A stretch of DNA of 64,000 bases from VSJD01 sp041653875 (GCA_041653875.1 JBAZEM010000004.1:1-64000); one strand, 5' to 3'. Counted from the first letter of the stretch, positions 16,353 to 25,074 are shown. Numbers and translations are program-made. Notes: generated by a model from the sequence alone, not told the origin.

Positions 16353-17417
16353 GTGAACGACAAAATCAAGGTTGGCATTGTCGGCTCCAAGTTCGCCGCG
16401 GATTTTCACGCCTTCAGTTACCGCCGCAACCCCGCCGTGGAGATCGCCGCCGTGGCGGCCATCGACAACCTGGAGCCGTTTTCGAAGAAATGGAATATCC
16501 CGCGCGTTTACGCCGACTACAACGAGATGCTGGCCAAGGAAGACCTGGACCTGGTCTCGGTCTGCTTGCCCAATTTCCTGCATCACGACGTCGTGCTGGC
16601 GGCGGCCGGCCACGGCAAAAACGTTTTCTGCGAAAAACCCTTAGCCACGACCGCCGCCGATGCCAGCGAAATGATCACGGCCTGCCGCAAGGCCGGGGTG
16701 CTGTTGTTTTATGGCGAGGACTGGGTGTTTTCCCCCGCCCTGCGCCGGACCGAGGAAATCATCCGCGAAGGCGCGCTCGGACGCCTGCTTTATGTCAAGG
16801 CCAAGGAATGCCACAACGGCACGCACAGCCCCTTTGCCAAGGCCAAGCAATCGTGCGGCGGCGGATGCCTGATTCACCTGGGCATCCATCCCCTGGGCTG
16901 GATTCTGTACCTGCTGGGCAATGGCGGTAAAAACCAGGTGGTGGAAGTGTTCGGCAAGTGCAACGGCGGGCTCCAGGATAATTACGTTCACAAGGACAAT
17001 GGCGGCGAGGATTTCGCCCTCGGCATCCTGAAATTCGCCAACGGCGAGCATGCCTTCATCGAAGGCAATTACATCACCGTGGGCGGCATGGACGACAAAA
17101 TCGAAATTTACGGCTCGGAAGGCAACCTCAAGGCCGACCTCACCTTCGGTTCATGCCTGAGCGTGTACAGCCGCCCCGGTTATGGTTATGCCATCGAAAA
17201 AACCGACAACACCCTCGGCTGGACCAAGCCGGCGGTTGACGAGTTTTTGAACCTGGGCTATGTTGACGAACTGGCTTACGCTGTGGATTGTGTGCGCCGG
17301 AAACAGACGCCGCAATACGGCTGCAGCGGCGCGCTGGGCCTGGCCTGCGTGGAAATCATCACCGCCTTGTATGAATCCAACCAGACCGGGGCGGTGGTGC
17401 GCGGGAACTGGGGATAG
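16353..17417 (+). CDS. Gfo/Idh/MocA family oxidoreductase (sugar-acid operon)
   Basis: A 354-residue NAD(P)-dependent oxidoreductase. The Rossmann loop KVGIVGSKFAADFH is near the start, the EKPLA motif with the catalytic lysine is near residue 94, and GGGCLIHLGIHPLGW carries the expected active-site histidine. The start is GTG at 16353, preceded by AGGCAGGA; the ATG-led frame further upstream would run back through dtd antisense. It is the first gene of the five-gene plus-strand series ending with the sugar kinase, so it likely oxidises the entering sugar or sugar acid. It differs clearly from the oxidoreductase at 939. Confidence 0.87.
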   Translation: MNDKIKVGIVGSKFAADFHAFSYRRNPAVEIAAVAAIDNLEPFSKKWNIPRVYADYNEMLAKEDLDLVSVCLPNFLHHDVVLAAAGHGKNVFCEKPLATTAADASEMITACRKAGVLLFYGEDWVFSPALRRTEEIIREGALGRLLYVKAKECHNGTHSPFAKAKQSCGGGCLIHLGIHPLGWILYLLGNGGKNQVVEVFGKCNGGLQDNYVHKDNGGEDFALGILKFANGEHAFIEGNYITVGGMDDKIEIYGSEGNLKADLTFGSCLSVYSRPGYGYAIEKTDNTLGWTKPAVDEFLNLGYVDELAYAVDCVRRKQTPQYGCSGALGLACVEIITALYESNQTGAVVRGNWG

Positions 17418-17505
17418 GACAGAATTGCGGATTGCGGATTGCCGGCCCTGAGCACGCTAAGCGCGTCGAAATGCAAAGTGTGGAACAACAATTCAGGAGA
17501 TTAGT

Positions 17506-18354
17506 ATGCAAATCAATCCCGCCGACAAGTTGAAAGAGTTGTTCTCCCTGGAAGGCAAAACGGCGGCCATTACCGGCGCGGGCGGCATATTGTTCGGCGC
17601 CGTCGCGCGGGGCCTGGGCGAGATGGGCGTCAAGGTGGCTTCGCTCGACCTGCGCCTGAACGAAGCCCGGAAGACCGCCGACGAAATCAAGACCGCGGGC
17701 GGCAACGCCATGGCCGCCGAGATCGATGTGCTCAAGCCCGAGAGCGTCACCAAGGCCAAGGATGCCGTGCTTGCCGCGTTCGGGCGCGTGGATATCCTGA
17801 TCAACGGCGCCGGCGGCAATCATCCCAAGGCCGTCACGAAGCAGGAAGAAGGGCTTTTCTTTCCCGATCTCGCGGTGGACGGCATCCGCTTCACCTTCGA
17901 CCTGAACATCATGGGCACGGTGATCCCCTCCATGATCTTCGGCAAGGTCATGATCCAGCAAGGCGAAGGCGTCGTGATCAACACGTCTTCCATGAGCGCC
18001 GACATACCCTTGAGCCGCGTCCTGGCGTATTCGGCCGCCAAGGCCGGGGTCAGCAATTTCACCAAGTGGCTGGCGGCTTACATGGCCTTCAGCCATTCGC
18101 CGAAAATCAGGGTCAACGAAATCCGGCCCGGCTTCTTCCCCACCCTGCAAAACGCCGACCTGATCAACAAAACCCCCGGCACGTTAACCGCCTCGCGCGG
18201 AACGGACATTCTGGGCAAGACCCCCATGAAACGCTTCGGCAAACCCGAGGAACTGGTCGGCGCCATCGCCTACCTGTGCTCGCCCGCGGCCTCGTTCACC
18301 ACCGGCAGCAGCATCACAATCGACGGCGGGTTCGGCTCGTTCTCGGGAGTCTGA
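17506..18354 (+). CDS. SDR family oxidoreductase, likely mannonate/fructuronate-type reductase
   Basis: A 282-residue short-chain dehydrogenase. The cofactor loop is TGAGGILFGAVARG, the structural motif is NGAGG, and the catalytic Ser and YxxxK lie in NTSSMSADIPLSRVLAYSAAK. The N-terminal LFSLEGKTAAITGAGG and the insertion after NGAGGNHPKAV resemble the SDR-type D-mannonate oxidoreductases of hexuronate pathways. This, with the downstream KDPG aldolase and kinase, supports interconversion of fructuronate and mannonate, but the substrate is inferred. The start at 17506 has CAGGAG upstream. Confidence 0.85.
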   Translation: MQINPADKLKELFSLEGKTAAITGAGGILFGAVARGLGEMGVKVASLDLRLNEARKTADEIKTAGGNAMAAEIDVLKPESVTKAKDAVLAAFGRVDILINGAGGNHPKAVTKQEEGLFFPDLAVDGIRFTFDLNIMGTVIPSMIFGKVMIQQGEGVVINTSSMSADIPLSRVLAYSAAKAGVSNFTKWLAAYMAFSHSPKIRVNEIRPGFFPTLQNADLINKTPGTLTASRGTDILGKTPMKRFGKPEELVGAIAYLCSPAASFTTGSSITIDGGFGSFSGV

Positions 18355-18363
18355 AGAAATTCA

Positions 18364-18410
18364 GTGATTTAGCGATTGAGTGATTTAGCGATTGAGTGAT
18401 TTAGCGATTT
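18364..18410. repeat. 16-bp tandem repeat between operon genes
   Basis: The unit GTGATTTAGCGATTGA occurs about three times in direct tandem, filling most of the 71-bp gap between the SDR and dehydrogenase genes. Confidence 0.85.
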
Positions 18411-18425
18411 GGGAATTCAAAAACA

Positions 18426-19388
18426 ATGAAATATACCGTAATCATCGCCGACGACCGCTACCCCCATTATCGCGAAGAAACCGCCGTGCTGGGCGCCATT
18501 GACGCGGACATTGTCACGATCAAAAGCCAGGCGGCAACTGACTTAATCAAGGCCTGCAAATCGGCGGACGGCATCATCGTCAACCTGGCGCCCATCGATG
18601 CCGGCGTGATTGCCGGCCTGACAAACTGCCGCATTATTTCCCGTTATGGCGTCGGTTACGACAACGTGGACGTTCCCGCCGCGACCGCCAAGCGCATCTG
18701 GGTGGCCAACGTGCCCGATTATTGCGGCGAGGACGTTTCCGACCAGGCCATGGCCCTGCTCATGAGCTGCGTCCGCAAGGTGGCCTTGCGGGACCGGCAG
18801 GTTCGCGCCGGCGTCTGGAACATCCAAAGCGCCGGGCAGGAATGGCGGATTCAAGGCAAGACCCTTGTGTTTTTCGGCTTCGGCCAGATTGCGCGCATTC
18901 TGCACCGCAAGCTGAGCGGGTTCCAGTTGCAACGGGTGCTGGTCTATGACCCCTTCATAGACGAAGCCGCCATCCGCGCCCTCGGCGCGGAGAAAGCCGA
19001 CTGGGACACCGCCCTGCGGGAAGGCGACTTTTTCTCCATTCACATGCCGCTCAACGCCAAGACGCGCGGACTGTTCGACGAAGCCGCCTTCCGCAAAATG
19101 AAACCGACGGCCATCATCGTCAACACCTCGCGTGGACCGATCGTTGACGAGCGCGCCCTCTATCGCGCCTTGTCCGAGCGCTGGATTAACAGCGCCGGAC
19201 TGGACGTTTTCGAAAAGGAGCCGGTCGATCCCGCCAATCCCCTGCTCACCCTGGACAACATCACCGTTTCAGGGCATACCGGCTGGTACACGGAAGAATC
19301 GCAAACGGAACTGAAACGGAAGGCGGCCGAAAACGTGCGCGACGCCCTCATCCAAGGAAAGCCGAAATATCCGGTGAATAAGATTTGA
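18426..19388 (+). CDS. D-isomer-specific 2-hydroxyacid dehydrogenase
   Basis: A 320-residue NAD-dependent dehydrogenase of the phosphoglycerate dehydrogenase / C-terminal-binding-protein type. The NAD-binding loop is FFGFGQIARILHRKL, the arginine lies in VNTSRGPIVDE, the glutamate in DVFEKEPVDP, and the histidine in VSGHTGWYTEES. This completes the Arg-Glu-His active site. It lacks the C-terminal ACT domain of SerA, so serine biosynthesis is unlikely. Its position in the sugar-acid operon suggests reduction of a 2-keto sugar acid. It is separated from the aldolase gene by a 356-bp gap filled with repeats. Confidence 0.87.
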   Translation: MKYTVIIADDRYPHYREETAVLGAIDADIVTIKSQAATDLIKACKSADGIIVNLAPIDAGVIAGLTNCRIISRYGVGYDNVDVPAATAKRIWVANVPDYCGEDVSDQAMALLMSCVRKVALRDRQVRAGVWNIQSAGQEWRIQGKTLVFFGFGQIARILHRKLSGFQLQRVLVYDPFIDEAAIRALGAEKADWDTALREGDFFSIHMPLNAKTRGLFDEAAFRKMKPTAIIVNTSRGPIVDERALYRALSERWINSAGLDVFEKEPVDPANPLLTLDNITVSGHTGWYTEESQTELKRKAAENVRDALIQGKPKYPVNKI

Positions 19389-19408
19389 TTTGGGGCTTCG
19401 GCAACTAT

Positions 19409-19466
19409 GCCGTTCTATCGAACGGCCACTACACCAAACAGTGTAGATGCGGTTCGGTAGAACCGC
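19409..19466. repeat. Repeat family C copy
   Basis: GCCGTTCTATCGAACGGC and GCGGTTCGGTAGAACCGC flank a GTGTAG word, the same arrangement as at 8150. Confidence 0.75.
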
Positions 19467-19498
19467 TATATTTCGTAATTTTTTTGTAACAACTCAGG

Positions 19499-19700
19499 TA
19501 GTCAGGAGTCAGAATTCAGGATACAGAATAAAATACGTAAGAATCGGAAAAACGCGACAGACATTCCGCCAAGGCCTTGTGTTTAGCGCCGATTCTCTTC
19601 GTATTCGCTTGGCCTACACGGGTTCCTTATTCTGACTACCTGCCCGCAGTGCTACGCACAGCGTTGCAGGCGGGCTGACTCCTGAATTCTGACTCCTGAG
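19499..19700. repeat. Long inverted-repeat element (family E) with a nested 36-bp insertion
   Basis: The left arm GTCAGGAGTCAGAATTCAGG (19501-19520) pairs with the right arm at 19675-19700. Inner arms AATACGTAAGAATCGG and CCGATTCTCTTCGTATT extend the hairpin. The right arm is interrupted at 19639-19674 by the separate word CCTGCCCGCAGTGCTACGCA..., also seen at 30205 and in reverse at 34.9 kb. Confidence 0.75.
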
Positions 19701-19744
19701 CAGTGACATTTTTTTAACATTAAAGCATTGAAAAGGGAGGACTT

Positions 19745-20710
19745 ATGCATGACGAACTGAAGCAAATCGGCGACATGGGCATCGTGCCCGTAGTCAAAAT
19801 CGATAACGCCAAGGACGCCGTGCCGTTGGCGCGCGCGCTCGCGGCCGGCGGTTTGCCGGTGGCGGAAATCACGTTCCGCACGGCCGCGGCCGAGGAAGCC
19901 ATCCGGAACATAGCCGCCGGCGCGCCCGAAGTCTTGCTGGGCGCCGGCACGGTGCTGACCGTGGACCAGGCCGAACGCGCCATAAAAGCCGGGGCGCGAT
20001 TCATTGTGACGCCCGGATTCAGCCCGACGGTCGTGAAATTTTGCGCCGAGCGCGGAATTCCAATCACACCCGGCATCGCCACGCCGACTGAAATTCAAAT
20101 GGCGCTGGAGCACAACCTGGAAGTCGTCAAATTTTTCCCGGCCGACGCTTTTGGCGGCGTCAAGACCCTGAAGGCCTTGAGCGCGCCCTTTGGCGCGGTA
20201 AAATTCATTCCCACCGGCGGCATCAGCGCGGCCAACCTGGCCGAATACATCGTGTTTCCCAAGGTGCTGGCCTGCGGCGGAAGCTGGATGGTAAAGGATG
20301 AACTGATCAAACAGGGGCAATTTGCCGAAATCACCCGGCTGACGCGCGAAGCCATCGACATCATGCTGGGCTTCGACCTGGCCCATATCGGCGTGAACGC
20401 GAAAGACGCCGCGATGTCGCTTGGCATCGCCAAACAATTGGCGGAGATGTTCAATCAGCCGCTCAAGGAAGGCAACAGTTCCAACTTCGCCGGCAAGGGC
20501 CTCGAGATCAACAAGAGCCAGGGACTGGGCGCGCACGGCCATATCGCCATTGCCACCAACAGTATCGCGCGGGCTTGCGATTGGCTGGCGCGCAAGGGCG
20601 TGGCGATCGACCTGAATTCGGCCAAGAAGGATCCCGCCGGCGCGCTCGTGGCCGTGTATTTGAAAGACGAAATCGGCGGGTTCGCCGTGCATCTGTTGCA
20701 GAGGAAGTGA
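19745..20710 (+). CDS. KDPG/KHG aldolase with C-terminal VOC-like domain
   Basis: Residues 1-205 are a class I 2-keto-3-deoxy-6-phosphogluconate / 4-hydroxy-2-oxoglutarate aldolase (Eda). VVKIDNAKDAVPLARALAAG and AEITFRT carry the catalytic glutamate, VVKFFPADAFGG the Schiff-base lysine, and FIPTGGI the phosphate site. Residues about 210-321 form an extra domain beginning FDLAHIGVNAKDAAMSLGI that resembles VOC-like domains fused to some clostridial Eda proteins; its role is unknown. The start at 19745 has AGGGAGG. With the following kinase this gives the KDG to KDPG to pyruvate plus glyceraldehyde-3-phosphate branch. Confidence 0.88.
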   Translation: MHDELKQIGDMGIVPVVKIDNAKDAVPLARALAAGGLPVAEITFRTAAAEEAIRNIAAGAPEVLLGAGTVLTVDQAERAIKAGARFIVTPGFSPTVVKFCAERGIPITPGIATPTEIQMALEHNLEVVKFFPADAFGGVKTLKALSAPFGAVKFIPTGGISAANLAEYIVFPKVLACGGSWMVKDELIKQGQFAEITRLTREAIDIMLGFDLAHIGVNAKDAAMSLGIAKQLAEMFNQPLKEGNSSNFAGKGLEINKSQGLGAHGHIAIATNSIARACDWLARKGVAIDLNSAKKDPAGALVAVYLKDEIGGFAVHLLQRK

Positions 20711-20718
20711 TTTGAGGA

Positions 20719-20805
20719 GGAAGTCAGAATTCAGGAGTCAGAATTCAGAATTAATCAGGATTCGGAATGATGTTTTCATTCTTACTTCTGGCTGCTGACT
20801 TCTGA
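20719..20805. repeat. Family E-like inverted repeat between aldolase and kinase
   Basis: The words AAGTCAGAATTCAGGAGTCAG on the left and CTGCTGACTTCTGAA on the right form an imperfect hairpin that fills the gap between the two genes. Confidence 0.6.
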
Positions 20806-20835
20806 ATGCCTGGGGTTGTCAACGGGAGAAATTAT

Positions 20836-21867
20836 ATGAACCAACGCATTGTGACATTTGGCGAGATCATGCTGCGCTTGAAATCGCCCGGGTTCGAACG
20901 GCTGTTTCAGTCGCCGCTGCTGGAAGCGACCTTTGGCGGCGGCGAGGCCAACGTGGCCGTGTCGCTGGCGAATTTCGGGATGAATGCGGCGTTTGTGACC
21001 GTCCTGCCGAAAAACGACATCGGGGACGCCTGTATCGCGGAACTGCGCCGCTTTGGCGTGGACACCTCGCTCATCGCGCGGGGCGCCGGACGCATGGGTA
21101 TTTATTACCTGGAAAACGGGGCCAACCAGCGCGCCTCCAAGGTCGTTTATGACCGCGCCCATGCGGCCCTTGCCCTGGCTCAACCGGGCGCGCTGGACTG
21201 GAAAAAAATATTCGCCGGCACCACCTGGTTCCACATTACCGGCATTACCCCTGCCATCAGCCAATCCGCCGCCGATCTCTCGATGGAAGCGCTCAAGGCC
21301 GCCAAGCAGGCCGGATTGACCGTTTCCTGCGATTTCAATTACCGCGGCAAGCTGTGGAAATACGGCAAAACCGCGCCGGAGGTCATGAACGAACTGGTGA
21401 AATTCGTGGACATCGGCATCGCCAACGAGGAAGATTGCCAGAAATCATTGGGCATCAAGGTGGACGTTACAGTCGAAAAAGGCCGGCTTGATACCGCGCA
21501 ATACCAGGCCCTGACCGACAAGGTTTTGCAAACGTTTCCCAACCTGAAAACGATCGCCATCACCCTGCGCGAAAGCAAGAGCGCCGATGTTAACGGCTGG
21601 TCCGCCTGCCTGAACGACCGCCGCCAGTTCCTGCTCAGCCGGAAATATGCGATCACCGACATCGTGGATCGAGTGGGCGGCGGCGATGCGTTCGCGGGCG
21701 GGCTGATTTACGGGCTGGCCAATGGCAAGCCGCCGGAGGACGCCTTGAATTTTGCCGTCGCCGCCAGTTGCCTCAAGCACTCGATTCCCGGCGATTTTAA
21801 CCGTGTCACGGCCGACGAAGCCGAAAAATTGGCCGGCGGCGAAGGCTCCGGCCGTGTGCAACGCTAA
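20836..21867 (+). CDS. kdgK: Sugar kinase, 2-keto-3-deoxygluconate kinase type (PfkB family)
   Basis: A 343-residue ribokinase/PfkB-family kinase. It begins MNQRIVTFGEIMLRLKSPG and contains the GGGEANVAVSLANFG signature, SCDFNYRGKLW, and the ATP/anion-hole motif DRVGGGDAFAGGLIYGL with the catalytic aspartate. This layout is that of KDG kinases. The start at 20836 has GGGAGA upstream. It completes the operon by phosphorylating 2-keto-3-deoxygluconate for the preceding aldolase. The KDG assignment rests on family resemblance and neighbourhood; a related sugar acid is possible. Confidence 0.87.
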   Translation: MNQRIVTFGEIMLRLKSPGFERLFQSPLLEATFGGGEANVAVSLANFGMNAAFVTVLPKNDIGDACIAELRRFGVDTSLIARGAGRMGIYYLENGANQRASKVVYDRAHAALALAQPGALDWKKIFAGTTWFHITGITPAISQSAADLSMEALKAAKQAGLTVSCDFNYRGKLWKYGKTAPEVMNELVKFVDIGIANEEDCQKSLGIKVDVTVEKGRLDTAQYQALTDKVLQTFPNLKTIAITLRESKSADVNGWSACLNDRRQFLLSRKYAITDIVDRVGGGDAFAGGLIYGLANGKPPEDALNFAVAASCLKHSIPGDFNRVTADEAEKLAGGEGSGRVQR

Positions 21868-21984
21868 AGCCACGCCAATAGGAATTTGTGTTGGTTCCGA
21901 CCGGGCCGCGTTGCACAAATGACCATCGTCGCGCCTTCGCGGCGCTATGCCGTGTCGCGAAGGCGGAAGGCTGGCCCCTACCTC

Positions 21985-22072
21985 GATCTAACAGGGAATT
22001 GCTCTTTCGCAGCCGCGCCCGTAAGGACGTGGATTCTTTTGGCAAGCCACGGCGTCGCCCCGCGCCTACAAG
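21985..22072. repeat. Repeat family D copy, reverse orientation
   Basis: The words ATCTAACAGGGAATTGCTC and GCCGCGCCCGTAAGGACGTGG are the reverse complement of the right half of the family D copy at 25.1 kb. It is diverged and lies between the kinase and the small membrane-protein gene. Confidence 0.6.
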
Positions 22073-22150
22073 AGTCCGTCTCGCTCTGGGAACGACAAGC
22101 ATTGGCCGCGTAAAAATACGTCGCGCCGTTTATACCGGAAAATACAAGCG

Positions 22151-22474
22151 TCAGGGCTTGGCAGTCTCGGAAACGTTGGTTGAAACTGTTGCGGACTCCA
22201 TCCCGGTCGAATTCGTAGGCGCGGCGACAGGCGTTGTTGAGACTACAGACGCCGGCGGAACAACCGGCGCGCCGGCCACTCCACCGCCGGATTGCGGCCA
22301 GACATTAGGCGCCGCCTTATAGAAACGGTATTCCGTCACCTGCAACGCCAGGATCGCGATAACAAGCACGGCGCCCACGGCGCACAGCGCCGGCAGGATC
22401 GGACGCCAGCGTGCGGCGTTTTTGTCGCCGGCCGGATTGGTTACATTCGCCGCCGAATTATCCTGAACATCCAT
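22151..22474 (-). CDS. Small single-pass membrane protein, unknown function
   Basis: A 107-residue protein. It begins MDVQDNSAANVTNPAGDKNA, then has one strongly hydrophobic helix at about residues 26-46 (ILPALCAVGAVLVIAILAL). A Pro/Ala/Thr/Ser-rich C-terminal tail of about 60 residues probably lies in the periplasm. The start at 22474 follows GGGAG by eight bases. I recognise no family. The charge pattern (KNAARWRP before the helix) predicts an inside N-terminus. It is divergent from the symporter gene. Confidence 0.6.
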   Translation of the reverse strand: MDVQDNSAANVTNPAGDKNAARWRPILPALCAVGAVLVIAILALQVTEYRFYKAAPNVWPQSGGGVAGAPVVPPASVVSTTPVAAPTNSTGMESATVSTNVSETAKP

Positions 22475-22578
22475 GCAAAATACTCCCATTTGCGTTGAAT
22501 TAGGTGACATTATAGCGCCGCTCCGGCATTAGGCAAGCTTTGTTTATTATGCGCATAATGAGAATTGCTTGGTTTTCC

Positions 22579-22607
22579 TTGACACCCCGTATTTGGCACG
22601 GCAATCT
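22579..22607 (+). promoter_or_regulatory. Possible promoter of the first symporter gene
   Basis: A perfect TTGACA box (22579-22584) lies 58 bp upstream of the ATG. The hexamer at 17-bp spacing, CAATCT, is a poor -10 box, so activation by a regulator may be needed. Confidence 0.33.
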
Positions 22608-22641
22608 ACGCACATCCATCGCATAAAGGAGCGCATCATAG

Positions 22642-24720
22642 ATGAATCTTCACTGGATTGACTGGTCCATCATTGTCGGATTGTTTGTGGCGCTTACATG
22701 GCTCACCTTGGCGACAAAGAAATATGTGCGCGGCGTGGCGGACTTTCTGGCGGCGAATCGTCTGGCGGGACGTTACCTGCTGTGCGTCTCCCAGGGTCTG
22801 GGCGGCTCGATCGGAACTATCGCGGGATGGGAAGCGGCGTATGCCGCCGGCCTGCCACCCGCGTGGTGGGCCATGATGGGAATCCCCGTGGGATTGCTCA
22901 TGGGGCTCACGGGGTTCATCGTTTACCGATTCCGCCAGACACGCGCCTTGACGCTGGCCCAGTTTCTGGAAATGCGTTACAGCCGTCGTTTCCGATTTGT
23001 AGCGGGGTTGTTGTGCTGGATCTCTGGCGTGCTGAACTTCGGCATTTTTCCAGCGGTTACCGCGCGTTTTATCATCTACTTCTTCGGTCTCCCGCAAATC
23101 GTGCATATTGGGCCGATCGACTTATCCATGCTTGCCGTGGTGATGGCGCTTCATCTTGGTTTTTGCCTGTTCATCGCCCTGAACGGCGGGCAGATCACAA
23201 TTATGATCACCGATTTTGCCCAGGGCGTGCTTGGCCTGCTCATCGGCGTGGCACTCACGATTTTCATGGTCTATAACTTCTCGTGGTCCGACATCTATGC
23301 CGGTCTTCAGATGGCGCCGGTAAACAAATCGATGATTGACCCTTTCAAGACCAGTCAAGTCACCGACTTCAATATTTGGTTTTTCCTGATAGGAATATTT
23401 GGCGGTATTTACAACGCCCGCTCCTGGCAGGGGTCTTCGGGATTCAACGCCGCCCCTAAAACGCCGCATGAAGCCAAGATGGCGGGCATTCTGGGAACCT
23501 GGCGCGGATTCGCGATCAGCCTGGCAATGATGTTGATCCCGCTGGCCGCCTATGCCGTTCTTCACCTTGCCAAGTTCTCGGATATGGCCGCCCCGATCCT
23601 GCACGATATTAACGCCATCCAGGACCCGAATGTCCGCAGTCAGATGACGGTGCCGCTGTTTCTGTCCCACATTCTGCCCGTCGGCATGATGGGGCTTTTC
23701 GCGGCGGTCATTATCAGCGGGTCAAACGCGGTTGACGATACGTACATCCATGCGTGGGGCACTATTTTCGTTCAGGATGTAGTCATGCCGTTGCGGAGCA
23801 AGCCGCTGTCGCCGAAGGTCCACATGCTGTTGCTCAAATGTTCCATCGCCGGCGTTGCCGTTTTCGGTTTCTTTTTCGGCTTATGGTTTCCCCTTAAAGA
23901 ATACATCCTGATGTTTTTTGCAATTACGGGGGCCATCTACCTGGGCGGGGCCGGAGCGGTGATCATCGGCGGACTGTACTGGCGCCGCGGCACGACCGCC
24001 GCCGCCTATGTGGCATTAATTTCCGGGTCAGTTTTGGGGTTCGGCGGGATGGTGATCCAGCAGGTCTGGTCCCCCTACATAGTCCCGTTTTTACTTCGTT
24101 ATTACCAGGGCAACGCATGGTTGCTGGCGCATGCCGACAAATTCCCCATCAACGGACAGTTGATGTATTTCTATGCCATGGCGGTGGCCTTGTTGAGTTA
24201 TGTGCTCGTGTCCCTGCTTGGGCCGCGCCAGATATTTGACTTGGACCGCATGTTGCACCGGGGCAAGTACGCGGCAACCGACGATGTCAAGGAAGCGGCC
24301 AAGGCCGACAGCATGGCGCCGCGAAACTGGCGCCAGCGTTTTGCCAATGCGATCGGATTGACGCCGGAACTGCGCCACGGCGACCGCATCCTGTTTTGGG
24401 CGACGTTCGGTTGGAGCATGGGTTGGTGGGGAATATTTGTAATCGGAACGACGTGGCATCTCTCGTTTGGACTGCCTGAATCAAGCTGGTATTGGTATTG
24501 GTGGTTCAAGATATGGCTGGGTTTTGTGCTGGCCATCGCCTGTGGCATCTGGTTTTTGTGGGGCGGCATGCGCGACGCCGTGCAACTGATCAAGGACTTG
24601 CGCCAGATCGTCCGCGACGACCGTGACGACGGCACCGTCTATACCAAGGAAGCGGCGCACTATACGCCGATCGCCGGCCATCACCATCATCGAGAAGAGA
24701 AGAAGGACGCGCCGAAATAG
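22642..24720 (+). CDS. Sodium:solute symporter (SSS family)
   Basis: A 692-residue inner-membrane transporter with about 13-15 predicted helices. It begins MNLHWIDWSIIVGLFVALTW and contains the SSS-type KYVRGVADFLAANRLAGRY loop after helix 1, GGSIGTIAGWEAAYAAG and MFFAITGAIYLGGAGAVI. The long C-terminal cytoplasmic region has the DLDRMLHRGKY segment and a His-rich end (HHHHREEKK). The start at 22642 has AAAGGAG eleven bases upstream. A paralogue with the same layout is encoded at 25996. The substrate is probably a sugar or sugar acid, judging from the neighbouring operon; this is inference. Confidence 0.9.
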   Translation: MNLHWIDWSIIVGLFVALTWLTLATKKYVRGVADFLAANRLAGRYLLCVSQGLGGSIGTIAGWEAAYAAGLPPAWWAMMGIPVGLLMGLTGFIVYRFRQTRALTLAQFLEMRYSRRFRFVAGLLCWISGVLNFGIFPAVTARFIIYFFGLPQIVHIGPIDLSMLAVVMALHLGFCLFIALNGGQITIMITDFAQGVLGLLIGVALTIFMVYNFSWSDIYAGLQMAPVNKSMIDPFKTSQVTDFNIWFFLIGIFGGIYNARSWQGSSGFNAAPKTPHEAKMAGILGTWRGFAISLAMMLIPLAAYAVLHLAKFSDMAAPILHDINAIQDPNVRSQMTVPLFLSHILPVGMMGLFAAVIISGSNAVDDTYIHAWGTIFVQDVVMPLRSKPLSPKVHMLLLKCSIAGVAVFGFFFGLWFPLKEYILMFFAITGAIYLGGAGAVIIGGLYWRRGTTAAAYVALISGSVLGFGGMVIQQVWSPYIVPFLLRYYQGNAWLLAHADKFPINGQLMYFYAMAVALLSYVLVSLLGPRQIFDLDRMLHRGKYAATDDVKEAAKADSMAPRNWRQRFANAIGLTPELRHGDRILFWATFGWSMGWWGIFVIGTTWHLSFGLPESSWYWYWWFKIWLGFVLAIACGIWFLWGGMRDAVQLIKDLRQIVRDDRDDGTVYTKEAAHYTPIAGHHHHREEKKDAPK

Positions 24721-24780
24721 TCGGATTTTCACGCGGGCGCGGCGGCGGGAATACGTTCCGGTCACCGCCCATCAAATTAG

Positions 24781-24805
24781 GCCCCGCAAAGCGGGGCGGC
24801 TTTTT
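24781..24805 (+). terminator. Terminator-like hairpin after the first symporter
   Basis: GCCCCGC-AAA-GCGGGGC followed by GGCTTTTT lies 61 bp after the symporter stop codon. It is the same sequence as at 8278. Confidence 0.6.
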
Positions 24806-24807
24806 CA

Positions 24808-25018
24808 TGTAGAGCCGACTTTATGTCGGCTATCATAGCCGGTGTTCCGCCAAAAGCGGATCCGCCTATGGCGGAAAATTCCCATGTATCAAATTAGGCC
24901 CCGCAAAGCGGGGCGGCTTTTTCATGTAGAGCCGACTTTACGTCGGCTATCTTCGGCATAGGATAGCCGGTATTCCGCCGGAGGCGGATCCGCCTATGGA
25001 GGAAAAACCGGCTCTACA
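24808..25018. repeat. Two family A elements separated by a family B hairpin
   Basis: A short copy at 24808-24878 and a full copy at 24925-25018 with terminal arms TGTAGAGCCG / CGGCTCTACA. Both carry the BamHI-centred palindrome. The hairpin GCCCCGC-AAA-GCGGGGC at 24898-24914 with a T run precedes the second copy. Confidence 0.85.
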
Positions 25019-25074
25019 TCAGATTGAATTTCCTTAGCATGCGCTTATCGCCCCCAGAGCGGGGGCGGACTCCT

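Larger units (their letters stand above)
19389..19744. other. Repeat-filled gap inside the sugar-acid operon
   Basis: There is no gene. It holds a family C unit (19409-19466) and a long hairpin element (19499-19700) with a nested insertion, and ends in the strong ribosome-binding site AGGGAGG before the aldolase ATG. Confidence 0.75.

Noticed and set aside
21888..22322. 144-residue plus-strand frame after the kinase gene
   Set aside because: It overlaps a family D repeat and the antisense of the small membrane protein gene.
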